Part shown: piece after piece, positions 38,801-49,678 of the stretch
Layout of the letters: each line of letters starts with the position of its first letter
Position numbering within the stretch: the stretch's first letter is position 1
Origin: Aphrocallistes beatrix
Lineage: Eukaryota > Porifera > Hexactinellida > Sceptrulophora > Aphrocallistidae
Direction: 5' to 3'
DNA: 64,000 nucleotides
Assembly: GCA_963281255.1 (NCBI GenBank)
Contig: OY725491.1
Coordinates: 5,816,857 to 5,880,856, forward strand
Notes under the pieces: generated by a model
What the model saw: the letters and a program-made list of their open reading frames with translations, nothing else
What the model was told of the DNA's origin: nothing
Database searches by the model: none
Made by a program: the position numbers and the translations under genes

Positions 38801-39919
38801 ATATCTTCGGAAACAATCGTAGATTCATCATTTAACGCCTATATACCAATTTTCATATCTCTGCAACTTACTAGTTTTTCAATCAATTTGGAAAAACAAA
38901 GAAAGAAAGAAAAAATCGGGCAAGCAAACAGATAGACAAATAAACAAACAAACCCTAGCGTTTTAATAAATAAGATACACCGTATACTACAAGTAGTCAT
39001 TTATTTATCAACAGCATTCCTCAATTTAGGAATTTGGAATAAACACAAGATATACATCTACTTGATCTTGTTTGGTTGGTGCTTCCCAATCATCATACCT
39101 ATCATTACAATGGCGATGAAGCATGAGAAATATGTTAACACTGATGTGCAATGCTTTCTGACGAGTGAAGATGGGATAATTTGGGCTTTCATTGGTCCAA
39201 TCATCTTCATTTTACTGATAAACATTATAATACTCATTATAGCAGTCGTGCGTATCTCTACAACAAAATTTGGGTCTGAAAGGCTACAAGAAAGACAGGT
39301 TATCAAGAATGCACTCATTTCTTCAATAATCTTGACACCGATACTCGGCATTCCTTGGATTCTGCTGCTGCTTAATATTTTGATCTTTAATCCTATAACC
39401 AAATGGTTTTTCAGTTTAACTAACGGACTAATGGGAGTATTCTATTTCTTCGCAGTTACAATAAGAAATGAACAAGTGAAAGAAAAATTTAGAAAATCAA
39501 AGATTTATAATGTTGAATATATGCCTAATGCTCTTTTTAACAACAAAAAGCCAACAGGAGCATGCAACAAATTCCACTCCACTACATCTAGCTCAAGCTA
39601 TTCAAATTCAGGTGATATGAAATTGCAAAGTAATCATTGAAGCATTCACCTTAATGATTATGTATTTAATTGTTCATTATCTGCTATATTTTAACATTTT
39701 CATTTACCTCTCTTGTGTTTAGATTCATCGAGACGTGCTCCGATTCAATCTGTAAACCAGAGACCCAATAACGATCTTCCTAAATTCCTTCCAAGAGCCA
39801 TAAAACCAAATAAAAAGATTGATAATCAGGACAGAAAATCGAATGATGATACATCCTGCCCCAAAAAGGAACCTTTTGAAACTCTCACGCCTAAGGATGA
39901 AGTCTACTCAAATTTGTAA
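32849..39919 (+). CDS. Adhesion-GPCR-like receptor 3: CTLD, two FN3, GAIN/GPS, 7TM, tyrosine-motif tail
   Basis: Exons 32849-32891, 33331-33759, 34473-34778, 34898-35520, 36451-36747, 37527-37652, 38033-38531, 39030-39611 and 39723-39919 give 3102 nt (1033 residues). Leader MYRTLFIVFISTFGG; CTLD 15-157 with DPS and WNV at the usual EPN/WND positions and Tyr where the paralogues have the first Cys; FN3 158-259; a second FN3 fused in one exon with the GAIN helical part (260-467), so the intron present here in receptor 1 is missing and no Ig exists. GPS HLT is at 654-656. 7TM is subtype II (SYI/RYI TM1, GKSFFKVEANIVYFNYCLSL). The last exon is a polar tail ending DEVYSNL. If the last intron is retained, the tail ends shortly after 39611 instead. 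The intron 35521-36450 is mostly a palindromic repeat array that ends about 10 bp before the next exon. Intron 38532-39029 shows only A/T-rich sequence. Confidence 0.88.
33970..34365 (-). repeat. Repeat family R1, inverted partial copy
   Basis: Inverse of the family: it contains the reversed CTGTAACGAATTGATTGAAG region and ends at 34365 with the complement of the TCCTTACTATTAAAACTCG start. The GC-rich tail is lost or strongly altered. It lies in the intron between CTLD and FN3 exons of receptor 3. Confidence 0.65.
35827..36440. repeat. Palindromic minisatellite (foldback) array in a receptor 3 intron
   Basis: The left arm repeats TTTCGTACCTAACACAA-type units; the centre has about a dozen or more 22-bp units of TTTCGTATTTATAAAAACAC type; the right arm repeats TACGAAAGTGTATTGGG, the inverse complement of the left unit. 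The outer ends TCATTTCGCACC and GGTACGAAGTGAC are also inverse-related. The open frames across it are repeat translations only. Confidence 0.85.
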
Positions 39920-40424
39920 CCATGATGATCTGTGAGAAACTGGAAGAAATGGAAACAAAACTCTGATCTTGAACTGATTTACATATTTAAATATTCCAAA
40001 TGTTCTTCCTTTGCTCTGTATGCGTATCACTGTTACAGGTGTATATGCAAACTAATTGTGTATTTTGTACCTCTAATTATGTTTCATTTCAATTCATCTT
40101 CACTATTAGGGTCTAGGGTGGAGAAAGTTAGGAACTGGTTTCCGTCAATACTCGAATAGTATCTGGCCTTCTAACGAATAATCATCTTCCTAAAATTACT
40201 ACACCCACATCAAGTTCCACCGTCTTTAATCGTTTAGGGGAATTTTATTAAGTAATTTGGAATCATCAAATTTTAAGTTTCGAGTATTTTTGCTCTCGTT
40301 TTTTGTCAATTGTAACTGTATTTCAATTCCAACTGATAGTTCCTGCTTTATTTACTGTAGCGAATTTGATTCTTTCAAGTTGTTAAGCATATATAAACGT
40401 TGTCTTACAGTACAAATATCTGTT

Positions 40425-41520
40425 GACGAAATGATGATAAATTATCATATTATTGTTCAATAAACCGTATATATAAAACGAATTATAGAAATCTATAATG
40501 TATATTAATTAAGGGTATTTAAGTTTATTTATAATTGATTTTCAGATAGAATCAAGATATAGATGAGTTGATTTCAAAACTTTAACAATTTCCAATGGAA
40601 AATTGCTTTCTGTTATAATCCAAAACATTTATAGATATATGGTACTATACTTTTCTAGTATGTTTCAACCCTCATGTTATTGGCTATCAATCTTGTAATA
40701 TTGTTCAACAGATAGATTAAAGAACAAAGTGATTTCGTTTAAATTGTTTTAGATGAAGTTGAAATTGTGTGGCAATAAATTGAGCATAGCTGTAATCTAA
40801 AGACAAATATCGATGTAGACTACAAGTATGACAGTTTACTATAACATATATTTGGTAAACCTAAACATCTACTCAATTGATACTTTCATGTTTTTCAATA
40901 ATGTCGCAACGTCTTTTTTGTTTCCTTCGGTTTTCTTGGGTCATCAGCATTAAAGTTCTAGGTAATTAGAAAATTCAAAAATGACTATTTAAGGAATTAT
41001 CTGGAATAATGTACACTATTGATCATAATTCAGATAGTTTTACACCATAAACATAATTGAGAAATGAATATTGATAAACTAATCGCTTCTATTTAAAAAA
41101 TTTTTTGCATATATCTAAAATATGCTAAACTTAATATAAGCGATTCCTTTTAAGTAGGTAAGGATGTCTCTGTTTCTATAATCGGGTACTATAATTATTC
41201 TATTATTTCTAGATTTATTGAAGCATTCAATAGTAGATAACTTTTCGACGACAGAATGTGCCATTTACAGAATTAATAAATTAAGATAACGTGGAGATGC
41301 TTGTGCTACTCACTGTTTCCACTCCACTGGCGAATATTGACCTCTTGATCTTTCATTTTAGTATTGCTTTTAATAATTTCCAATCGGGTAGGATCTGGTC
41401 CATGTGAATGGAGAGAGTATACATATATCAGCTTTGTTGCTTAGTTTGACAACAGTTCAATCATTAGTTATTAGACGGGTTTTGCAAATTCTACGTCTTT
41501 CGCAAACCAAATGTGAGAGA
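40425..41520 (+). repeat. Duplicated intergenic block D, copy 2
   Basis: Aligns with block D copies at 27220-28297 and 47527-48615 over its length. It is followed by the leader block and first exon of the gene at 41723, which is the arrangement missing in copy 1. The preceding stretch 39920-40390 is the duplicated 3' flank shared with 30817-31270. Confidence 0.75.
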
Positions 41521-41626
41521 GTAAGCATTTTCGGTTTGAAATAGAGTGAATTGAAAGTGAAATTGTTGATTTCATCTTACATGATATAACTATCTAATTT
41601 TCCAAAGAAATAGTAGGTAAATACAG

Positions 41627-41722
41627 GCAACAATGACCGAGATAAGTTTTCCAAAAAAGAAGAAAGGAGTTTGGAAGATGAAATATTTCAGGATTTCCAC
41701 CTGGAGAGTTACATTCACCCTA
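41627..41722 (+). promoter_or_regulatory. Conserved 5' leader block upstream of receptor 4
   Basis: Same AG-rich stretch, AAATATTTCAGGATTTCCACC and CTAATG start context as before 32849 and 49679, with small indels. It probably represents the 5' UTR or promoter-proximal sequence. Confidence 0.45.
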
Positions 41723-44700
41723 ATGCATAAAGTACTATTCATCATTCTCATCTTTACATTTGGAGGTAAGTTTAAAATGTTTACGTTCTAGTGAGATAGT
41801 ATGTAGTTATCCGAGACTGTATATTTTGATCAGAAAATACGTAGATAGAATTTTAATCAGAAACCAATGTAGAATTTTGATCAGAAATATGGAATTATTT
41901 GCATTGAAATTCCACATTTCTGATCAAAATTCGACATATTTTCTGATTAAAATTTATCTCAAACGTTCATACTTGCCAACTGTCCCGTTTTTGTCGGGAC
42001 GTCCCGCTGTTTCACCCTTCTCTTGACCTAATTTTCTCGAGTGTCCCGCTTTTACATGAAATTTCCCCATTATGTTCCGCTTTTTTTTACTCTATGTATA
42101 ATACTTTTCTATTGCGTCCCGCCGTGTCCCGCGAAATTCAACGCTGCGTCCCGCTTTTATCATGACTCAGGTTGGCATGTATGAACGTTACCAATTTATT
42201 TTTTTAAATTATAAATTACTCTAGTCTATAGTGTAAGCATTTCGAATGATACTAGTTCCGAACCAAATTACAGTTTAATTAGTTGAGTGATTGATCGTAC
42301 ACTTGAACCTTATTAAGCGAAATTAATTTTTGAGATAATACATTTAATTTACAAGTTAATTCTTGAAAATGTCATCCTAAAATAACAGAGTATTCTTTGA
42401 GTTCACATTTCTAGAAGTTGTCGATTAGATTGGTTTAGTTGTCTAATTTAATTTTTTGTCAAAGTTACGTTCTATGTAAATTTCAAACTATAAAGCCCGA
42501 TACAAATAAAAAGTTACATATAGTTCTCCTTTGATTAAAGTAAATATGTGAAATAACTTTAGAAAATCTGTATTATGTATATGAATAATATTCTAGTGGT
42601 GTCAAGTGATGCTAACTGTTTTTCAAAACCGAATTGTGATTTTAAAAGTGGAAGCAAGTGCATTGTTTACATTAATGAGAGTGTCAATTGGAATACTGCA
42701 GAAGATTGCTGTGTAGCATGGGGAGGTCATCTTGCTAGCATACACTCTGAAGAGGAGAGCAACATGCTCAACTCACTCCGTAACAGAAGTACATTCACTT
42801 GGATTGGATTAAGAAATACCGCAGATAATATGGACTTTGAGTGGATTGATGGGACACCTTATGATTTCAATAACTTTGGATCTAATGAACCAAGCGAAGA
42901 TGGAGACTGTTGTCATATATATAATCAAGGTAGAGAGGAGGAGACTTGGAATGGTTACGGATGTGATAACACTAGATTCGGAGATGCAATCAATATTTCC
43001 TATTCTTACTTTTGTCAAAAGAATGGTTCGTTGAATAATTAGTAAAGCATTTCACTCAATTTCAAAATTGCTTTTCCTATGCTTTATGCAGTTAGGTTCT
43101 GAATATATTCATAGGGTCAATGTGAGGATTTTGAAATTGTCATATTTACGTTTTACGTGGACATTTATTCATTTATCATTTAATCAATGATTTTTTCACA
43201 ATGATTCAGTAACAAATGGGTCTGTGTTATACTTCTAGGAGATCGTAACATCAGTATCAAATCATTGAACAGTTCAGCTATAAGAGTAGATTGGGAACCT
43301 CCAAAACCGATTCATCACAATGGAATTCTAACAGAATATGAAATTCAATATTATGAAATGCACCAAAACATAACGATCAAAACAATAAACAATTCTGCAA
43401 ATAAACTCTTCGAAGTAATAACAAATCTTGATTCAAATGTAAGCTACTGTGTGGCAATTAGAGTTGCTACAATAGCAGGTGTTAGTAAAAGGAGTTCTCC
43501 TGTTTGCACATTCACAGATATGTATGTGATATTATTCTTGACTTGTGTCTAGCTCCGAATCTGAAATGTGAATACTTAGATTGAGAATTAGACTTAAAAA
43601 TTAGCTCAATAAATAATCAACAACAAATAGCATTAAAACTCTTGTATAGCCAAATGGATAGAATGTTTTTATTTAGTTTTTCAATACATATCACTCTGTT
43701 AATATGACACTCCATTTAAAATGTATTATTTCATAGACTCCATCCCCAAAATAATCACTCCAAGCGCAAACAGGACAGAAATTACAGATGTTTTCGGGAC
43801 AAATATTGGAAGCATTAGATGTGTTGCCACTGGAAAACCAACTCCAGAAGTTTTCTGGACACAAAATCTAGAGACAAGATTGACTGATTCTGACACTCTA
43901 CAAGTAGACATTGTAGACGTGCTAATAGATGATAATAAGGTGTTCTTCTGTATCGCACAAAATAAGTTGGGAAGAGATGTTGTCTCTATAACATATAAGA
44001 TTAAGAATACAGTGAGTGATGTCAAAGATGGATTAGAAATGCAAAAGAGTGAACTAAATAATGCAAAGTTTATTTCTGATGAAACAACTCAGAAAAATCT
44101 AGTCATACTAGGGACACTAATTGATTCAATTTTTGTTGATCTCAGTATCGAAGATGAAATTGTACGTCAGATATTAGAAAGTGCTGTTGAGGTAATAAAG
44201 TTGATGATAGAAAAGGGGAACGAGACTCTCAGTAATCAATCAATAAATTCGATTACTAACTTACTGAGTAGAATTGTAGAGAGAAATGCTATATTAGAAG
44301 ATCGGAACCAAACAGAAGGTGTAAGTTTCTATTATTCTACATATGTATATATTTATGTTTACGATAGTTATAACAATTGCTCATACCGTTTTCATTATTT
44401 CTTAACAGGTTCAAATAGTGAGAACAAAACAATGGAAATTAGTTAGAAACTGCATAATATGTGCAAGACGAATTAGTAAGAAAGACTGGTTTTAACTGTT
44501 TTGTTTGCTCATAAGAACTAACTAAAACTGTAGTTTAAATTGCCTAGCTTGAGTATTATTTAAATTAATATGTAATATATTGTAGGCTTGCATAGGCAAA
44601 GTGTAAACTATATCTCGTAGATTATATAACAATTCAATTTTTTTATTTAGACACCTGAAGAACAATCAACTACGGTTGCGACAGTATCCACATTACTAGC

Positions 44701-46935
44701 CTCTACACTCAATACGACAGAAATATTTTCAATGCGACTAAGTGAAGAACGGAATATGAACGATAGTGATGTTCTAATCATAAATTCAGAGTTAATTACG
44801 ATTATAGTTCAAACGGTCAGGTTCCAAAATGATGATGTTGCTCACATAACTATACCAGATAGAACATCAACTAATATGGAGTATTCAGTCTCACTTCAAT
44901 TACCAGTCAATGCGATAGGATCTCAAGATAATGTATCGGTATGTTAATTCTATGTGACTTCTCAACTATACGAAGTGCTATTGGAACAATAAAACTTCCC
45001 TAAATTTAGATCTTATTGAAGCAGCACCAATTCCGTATTATAATACAAGAGTAACTTAAACATTTATTTTTTGGTGGAGAAATGTTATGCTCAACTTTCT
45101 AGATTCCAGTTGCGATTATAAAAAATACTTGGAGAAACATGACATCATCAACTGCACCTGTACAAGGCAGTGACGTAATCGTAGTAACTTTGTCAGGAAA
45201 GTCAGGACGAGTGTATCTGGATGAAGAGGTGAGTATTTAGCTTTCTTGGATAGCTGCAATTAAGTTGGAATTGGTTAAGAATTGTTGCTACGTAGTGCTA
45301 AAACCTTGAGGTAATTGGTAAATGAAAGCTATTATTCATGGTATCCTCACTTTAAGGACTTTCATCAAGTTCTGCTGTATCTAAGAATTAAGGATATTTC
45401 TAGGTAACAGTTTCATTCGATGTATCCTCTGACACACCTTCAGACAGTACTTGCGTATTCTTGAATGGTACAAACTGGCTTAGTGAAGGCCTCACTACGA
45501 TTGAAATCAGTTCCAAACAGACCAAATGCATTTCTCCACATCTGACAAGCTTCGCAGTGTTTGTTACGCCTCGAAGGTTAAGAGGTAGCGATGATCTACA
45601 GAGAGTGGCTTCAATTGTCAGTTATATCGTTGTTTCGATTTCATTTCTGGCATTGATTCTGTCGTTAATTCTGTTCATATACACCGGAAAAAGTTTCTTC
45701 AAAATTGAAGCGAATATTGTATACTTCAACTACTGTTTGTCACTGACATTAGCTTTTGGGACGTTCCTTTTTGGAATCGAAACAGCTACATTCAATGGAA
45801 TTTCATGCAAAGTTATTGCGTTTCTTCTCCATTATATCTGGCTGACTGTGTTTGTGTGGACACTCTGCAATGGAATTTTGATTCTCTACAAACTGACGTG
45901 GGGTAAGGAACTTTGTGATTTAAATTATCAGTACAAACTTTATGAATATACTGCATCATGTACTAGCATGTCATTCATCAACTGAATCCCTTAATTTAGG
46001 AATTTGGAATAAACACAAGATATACGTCTACTTGATCGTGTTTGGTTGGTACTTCCCAATCATCATACCTATCATTACAATGGCGATTAAGCATGGAAAA
46101 TATGTTAAAACTGATGAACACTGCTTTCTGACTCATGAAGAGGGGATACTTTGGGCTTTCATTTGTCCAATCATCTTCATTTTATTGATAAACATTACAA
46201 TACTCATCATATCAGTCGTGCGTATCTCTACAACAAAATATGGCTCTGAAAGGCTACAAGAAAGACAGATTATCAAAAATGCACTCATTTCTTCAATAAT
46301 CCTGACACCGATACTCGGCATTCCTTGGATTCTGCTTCTGCTTAATATTTTGATCACTGATCCTATAATTCAATGGTCTTTCATTTTAACTAACGGACTA
46401 ATGGGAGTATTCTATTTCTTCGCTGTTACAGTGAGAAATGAAGAAGTGAAGCAAAAATTTAGAAATCTCAGATATATAATGTTGCAAATATGTCTAACAC
46501 TCTTTCTAGTAACACCAAGTCAACAGGAGCTTGTAACAAATTCAACCCCACTACATCTAGCTCGATCTATTCAAATTCAGGTACTATGAAATTGCAGAGT
46601 ATCATTGAAGCATTAACCTTGATCATTTTGTATTTGATTGTCAGTTATTTATTATATTTTAACATTTACATTACTTCTCTTGTGTCATAGATACATTGAG
46701 GAACACTAAGACTCACGCTATAGACCAGAAATCTCATAATGATCTTCCTAAATCTCTTCCAAGGGAAATTAAACCGAATAAAACGATTGATAATCGAAAC
46801 AGAAATTCGGAAGATGATACATCCTCTCCGAAAAGGGAACCTTTTGATGCACTCGCCCCTAAGGATGAAGTCTTCTCAAATTTGGAAAGCATAATGATCT
46901 GGGAGCAACTGGAAGAAATAGAAACAAAGCTCTGA
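41723..46935 (+). CDS. Adhesion-GPCR-like receptor 4, damaged: CTLD, shortened FN3, Ig, GAIN/GPS, 7TM
   Basis: Exon equivalents are 41723-41765, 42597-43025, 43239-43517, 43737-44320, 44651-44938, 45103-45228, 45404-45902, 46000-46580 and 46691-46935. Leader MHKVLFIILIFTFGG; CTLD with EPS but WNG for WND. The first two FN3 exons and the start of the third are deleted. A new in-frame acceptor at 43237-43238 would read the remaining FN3, but its donor is mutated from G|GTATGT to G|ATATGT (43518). Skipping this exon joins two phase-1 ends and keeps the frame. The GAIN (subtype b), the GPS with HLT and the 7TM (subtype II) are open. A 1-nt deletion near 46460, just after TM7, shifts the frame, so the conserved tail in 46691-46935 cannot be read and the protein would end near 46589 if the last intron is retained. 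It may be functional with a new tail or in early decay. Confidence 0.75.
41823..41952. repeat. Short inverted repeat in the first intron of receptor 4
   Basis: ATTTTGATCAGAAAATA at the left is matched by the inverse of TATTTTCTGATTAAAAT at the right, with an inner ATTTTGATCAGAAAT facing ATTTCTGATCAAAAT. It is either a small foldback element or a local palindrome. Confidence 0.5.
41968..42183. mobile_element. Inverted-repeat MITE (CATACTTGCCAAC family)
   Basis: Ends CATACTTGCCAAC and GTTGGCATGTATG are inverse with one mismatch. AACGTT flanks both sides (41962-41967, 42184-42189), but this hexamer is itself a palindrome, so it can be target duplication or part of the ends. The interior repeats the phrase GTCCCGC many times. 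The element at 59865-60322 has similar ends. Confidence 0.7.
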
Positions 46936-47526
46936 TCCTGAACTAATTTACATACTTGAATATTTAACTTACTTTTGTTTTGAAGTATATCACTGTTACA
47001 GGTGTTTATACAAATCCATTGTGTATTTTGTACATACCTCTAATTATACTAGTTTAACTCAAATTTGTCTTTCAGTAATAGGGTCTAGAAAGTTGGGAAT
47101 TGCTTTATATACAGTATATACTTGAATAGTATCCTGCCTTCGAACGAATAATCGCCTTCCTCGAACACTCCCCTCGAAGAGAATGTATAATTTTGCCACC
47201 ACTTCGAAAAGAATTTGTTGTAATTCTTCCCCCCTACCATTTATATATTCATCTGTGAGGTTATATTCTTTGAAAAATTTCTTACATCCGAAATATTAAT
47301 TTTCATCAGGTGATGAGTGAGGCTAAAAATTAAGAATCGACTACTATTCGAAGACATATAGCGATGCATGAATTATTAAATAAATAGAACAAGACTACAG
47401 TTCGTAATGAATTAAATTGTCGTCATTGAGTAAACTTGAGTCATAAGATAAATTTACATATGCGAGCGTATGTATAGTAGACTCTGTATAATCTGGCTCT
47501 CATTTGGGAAAATTGGATGAACTACT

Positions 47527-48615
47527 ATATACAAAACTATTTAGAGAATTTCTGATGTACAGGGTGTTTCATTGATTACACACAAAAGTAAATTGCTTTC
47601 ATTTCATTTGTGATTGAGATAATTTAGTTATTTTGGTTGCTTTTGAAAGGAAATCCTTTGACATTTACGAAAAACAATGAAGCAAACCGTTGGAATAAAA
47701 GTAAATTATTTTAAAACATCATTAATATGGGATAACTCATTTCCGATTTAGTCATTTTGGGCGGGTAAACCTTAGAAGTGTGGGGTAGTCTTGAATAGGA
47801 CTGATTTTTATGGTAAAATTCTACCATCTTGATCTTGTTTTGTTTGTCATCTAGCTTGTCCATTTGGTTGTCACACAAATGTCAGAAGGTGCTAAACAGC
47901 ATAATAAAAGGGGAAGATGATTAGTAAAATATTTACTTAGTAATTTCAAATTCTTTTCGTGATACAATCGCTGAAACACCCTGTATATTAAGGGTAGTTT
48001 CAAGTTTATGTATAATTGATTTTCAGATAGAATCAAGATATAGATGAGTTGATTTCAATATTTAAAATCTCCCAATGGAAAGTAGTTATCTGATATAAAT
48101 TCCAAGACGTTTGCAGAATGAAATGCTATACTTTTCTATGTTTCAACTCTCATGCAATTAGTTATCAATCTTGTGATGTTGTTCAACAGGTGGATTTAAG
48201 AACAACGTGATTTCATTTAAATTATTTTAGAGGAAGTTGAAACTGTGTAGCAATATATTGATCCCAGCTGTGATCTAAAGATAAGAGGCAAAAGCCAGAC
48301 TACAAGTATGGGAGTACTATAGCAATATTTGGTATGCCTAAACATCCACTCAAACGAACTTTCATGTTCTTCAATAATGTTTGCAACGCCTTTTTTGGAA
48401 AGTTTAGCTGCTTCGGTTTCTTGGACCATCAGCACTAAAGTTATAGTTAATTGGAAAATTCAAAAATGACTATTTAAGGAATCATCTGGAATACATACTA
48501 GTGCTCACTATTGATCATAATTCGGATAGTATTGCATTATGCTATAACCTAATCGAGAATGAATATTGATAAACTAATGCTTCTATTCAATAGATTTTTT
48601 AGCATTTTTATCATG
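47527..48615 (+). repeat. Duplicated intergenic block D, copy 3 (interrupted)
   Basis: Aligns with 27260-28000 and 40470-41130 once the insertion at 47560-47983 is removed. It is more diverged than copies 1 and 2 and is followed by the extra sequence 48640-49580 before the next gene. Confidence 0.65.
47560..47983. mobile_element. Mariner/Tc1-like MITE with TA duplication and paralogous empty sites
   Basis: Ends CAGGGTGTTTCA and TGAAACACCCTG are exact inverses, flanked by TA on both sides. The two other copies of block D have the uninterrupted site (ATGTATATTA near 27295 and near 40498), so this is a clean insertion of 424 bp plus TA. It has no open transposase. Confidence 0.85.
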
Positions 48616-48757
48616 TTGATCATGTTGAAAGTAAATATTTCAGACAGGTGGAACAGTGAACATAATTCACTGTTACTATAAATTAATGAGGGGTGGATAA
48701 GTTATGAGTAGATGCAGCTATTTATTAACTAGTTTATTCTCGTATTGATAAAAATGT

Positions 48758-48794
48758 GATCTTCGAACTTAATCTAAGATTAAGTTCGAAGATC
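48758..48794. other. Perfect 18-bp palindrome (hairpin)
   Basis: GATCTTCGAACTTAATCT is followed by one base and then its exact inverse. No gene or element boundary is apparent around it. It could be the centre of an old foldback element. Confidence 0.7.
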
Positions 48795-49031
48795 TAAGCA
48801 AAACTTACACACCTCTGCAAAAAAATAGAAAGCATTCTTTAACACCTTTTCTATATAATACTATGTACGACTTCATTCTCACAATAGAAATTATTGTACG
48901 ATACTAAAGTAGGCTGTCATTGTTATTTATGTTTCAAAGCAATAACTTATATAAATGTCTCAATTTTATTATAGTACATAGCAATAAAAAAGGGTTCTAT
49001 ATATATTTTTCACACTTTCATATACATATTT

Positions 49032-49436
49032 TCATACTATTGGACGAATTTTGTAAAATATTCTAGAGACTAGTTTCCAACGGCCTACATGGGGTTATTA
49101 GGGGTGTAGATTTGAAATATTATATTTTCAGGTCAATATCATAAATTTCTCGCTCACTTTTGTTTACAACATATACATAAAGTAAGCAAATCTCAAAAAT
49201 ATACTAGAAACTAGCTTTCAACGATGGACATGGGTTCTGGGGGTGTAGATTTCGAATATCGCATTTTCAGATCTATATGAGAAATATTTTGTTAACTTTT
49301 GTTTACAATATTTATATAAAGTAAACAAATTCCCAAAATAGGCTAGATTAAGTAACTCCAGGCGCCTGCAGGGCGACTCTGTGGACACGAAATATCCGCA
49401 AACCGCGCAGCACAAGCAAGCAAACCGCGCTTGTAG
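49032..49436 (+). repeat. Two tandem units plus repeat R1 tail fragment
   Basis: A unit of roughly 140 bp occurs twice (CTAGTTTCCAACG near 49070 and CTAGCTTTCAACG near 49211, each followed by GGGGTGTAGATTT). It runs into 49357-49436, which is the R1 GC-rich tail (CCGCGCAGCACAAGCAAGCA then CGCGCTTGTA). This suggests a different element body sharing the same 3' end. Confidence 0.55.
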
Positions 49437-49581
49437 GTATTAATTCTCAATTTTTTAGTTTAAATAGAATATATTAAGCCAAAAATATTTAAATTCACGA
49501 GATTAGTGAAAATGTTTCCTTAATACATTACATACGTATTTAATTTTCAAAGAAACAGTATATAGATGCAATAATATCCAA

Positions 49582-49678
49582 GATAAGAGTTCTAAAAAGA
49601 AAGAAAAAGGAATTTGGAGCAAGAAAAAAATATTTCAGAATTCCCACCTGGAGATTTACTTTCACAACATTCAACCTA
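49582..49678 (+). promoter_or_regulatory. Conserved 5' leader block upstream of receptor 5
   Basis: Same AG-rich run (AAAGAAAGAAAAAGGAA), AAATATTTCAGAATTCCCACC and ACCTAATG start context as before receptors 3 and 4. Confidence 0.45.

Noticed and set aside
43518-43736. Treating the AT-AG intron of receptor 4 as a minor-spliceosome (U12) intron
   Set aside because: The donor ATATGT does not fit the U12 AT-AC consensus, and the paralogues have an ordinary GTATGT donor at the same place, so a point mutation is the better explanation.
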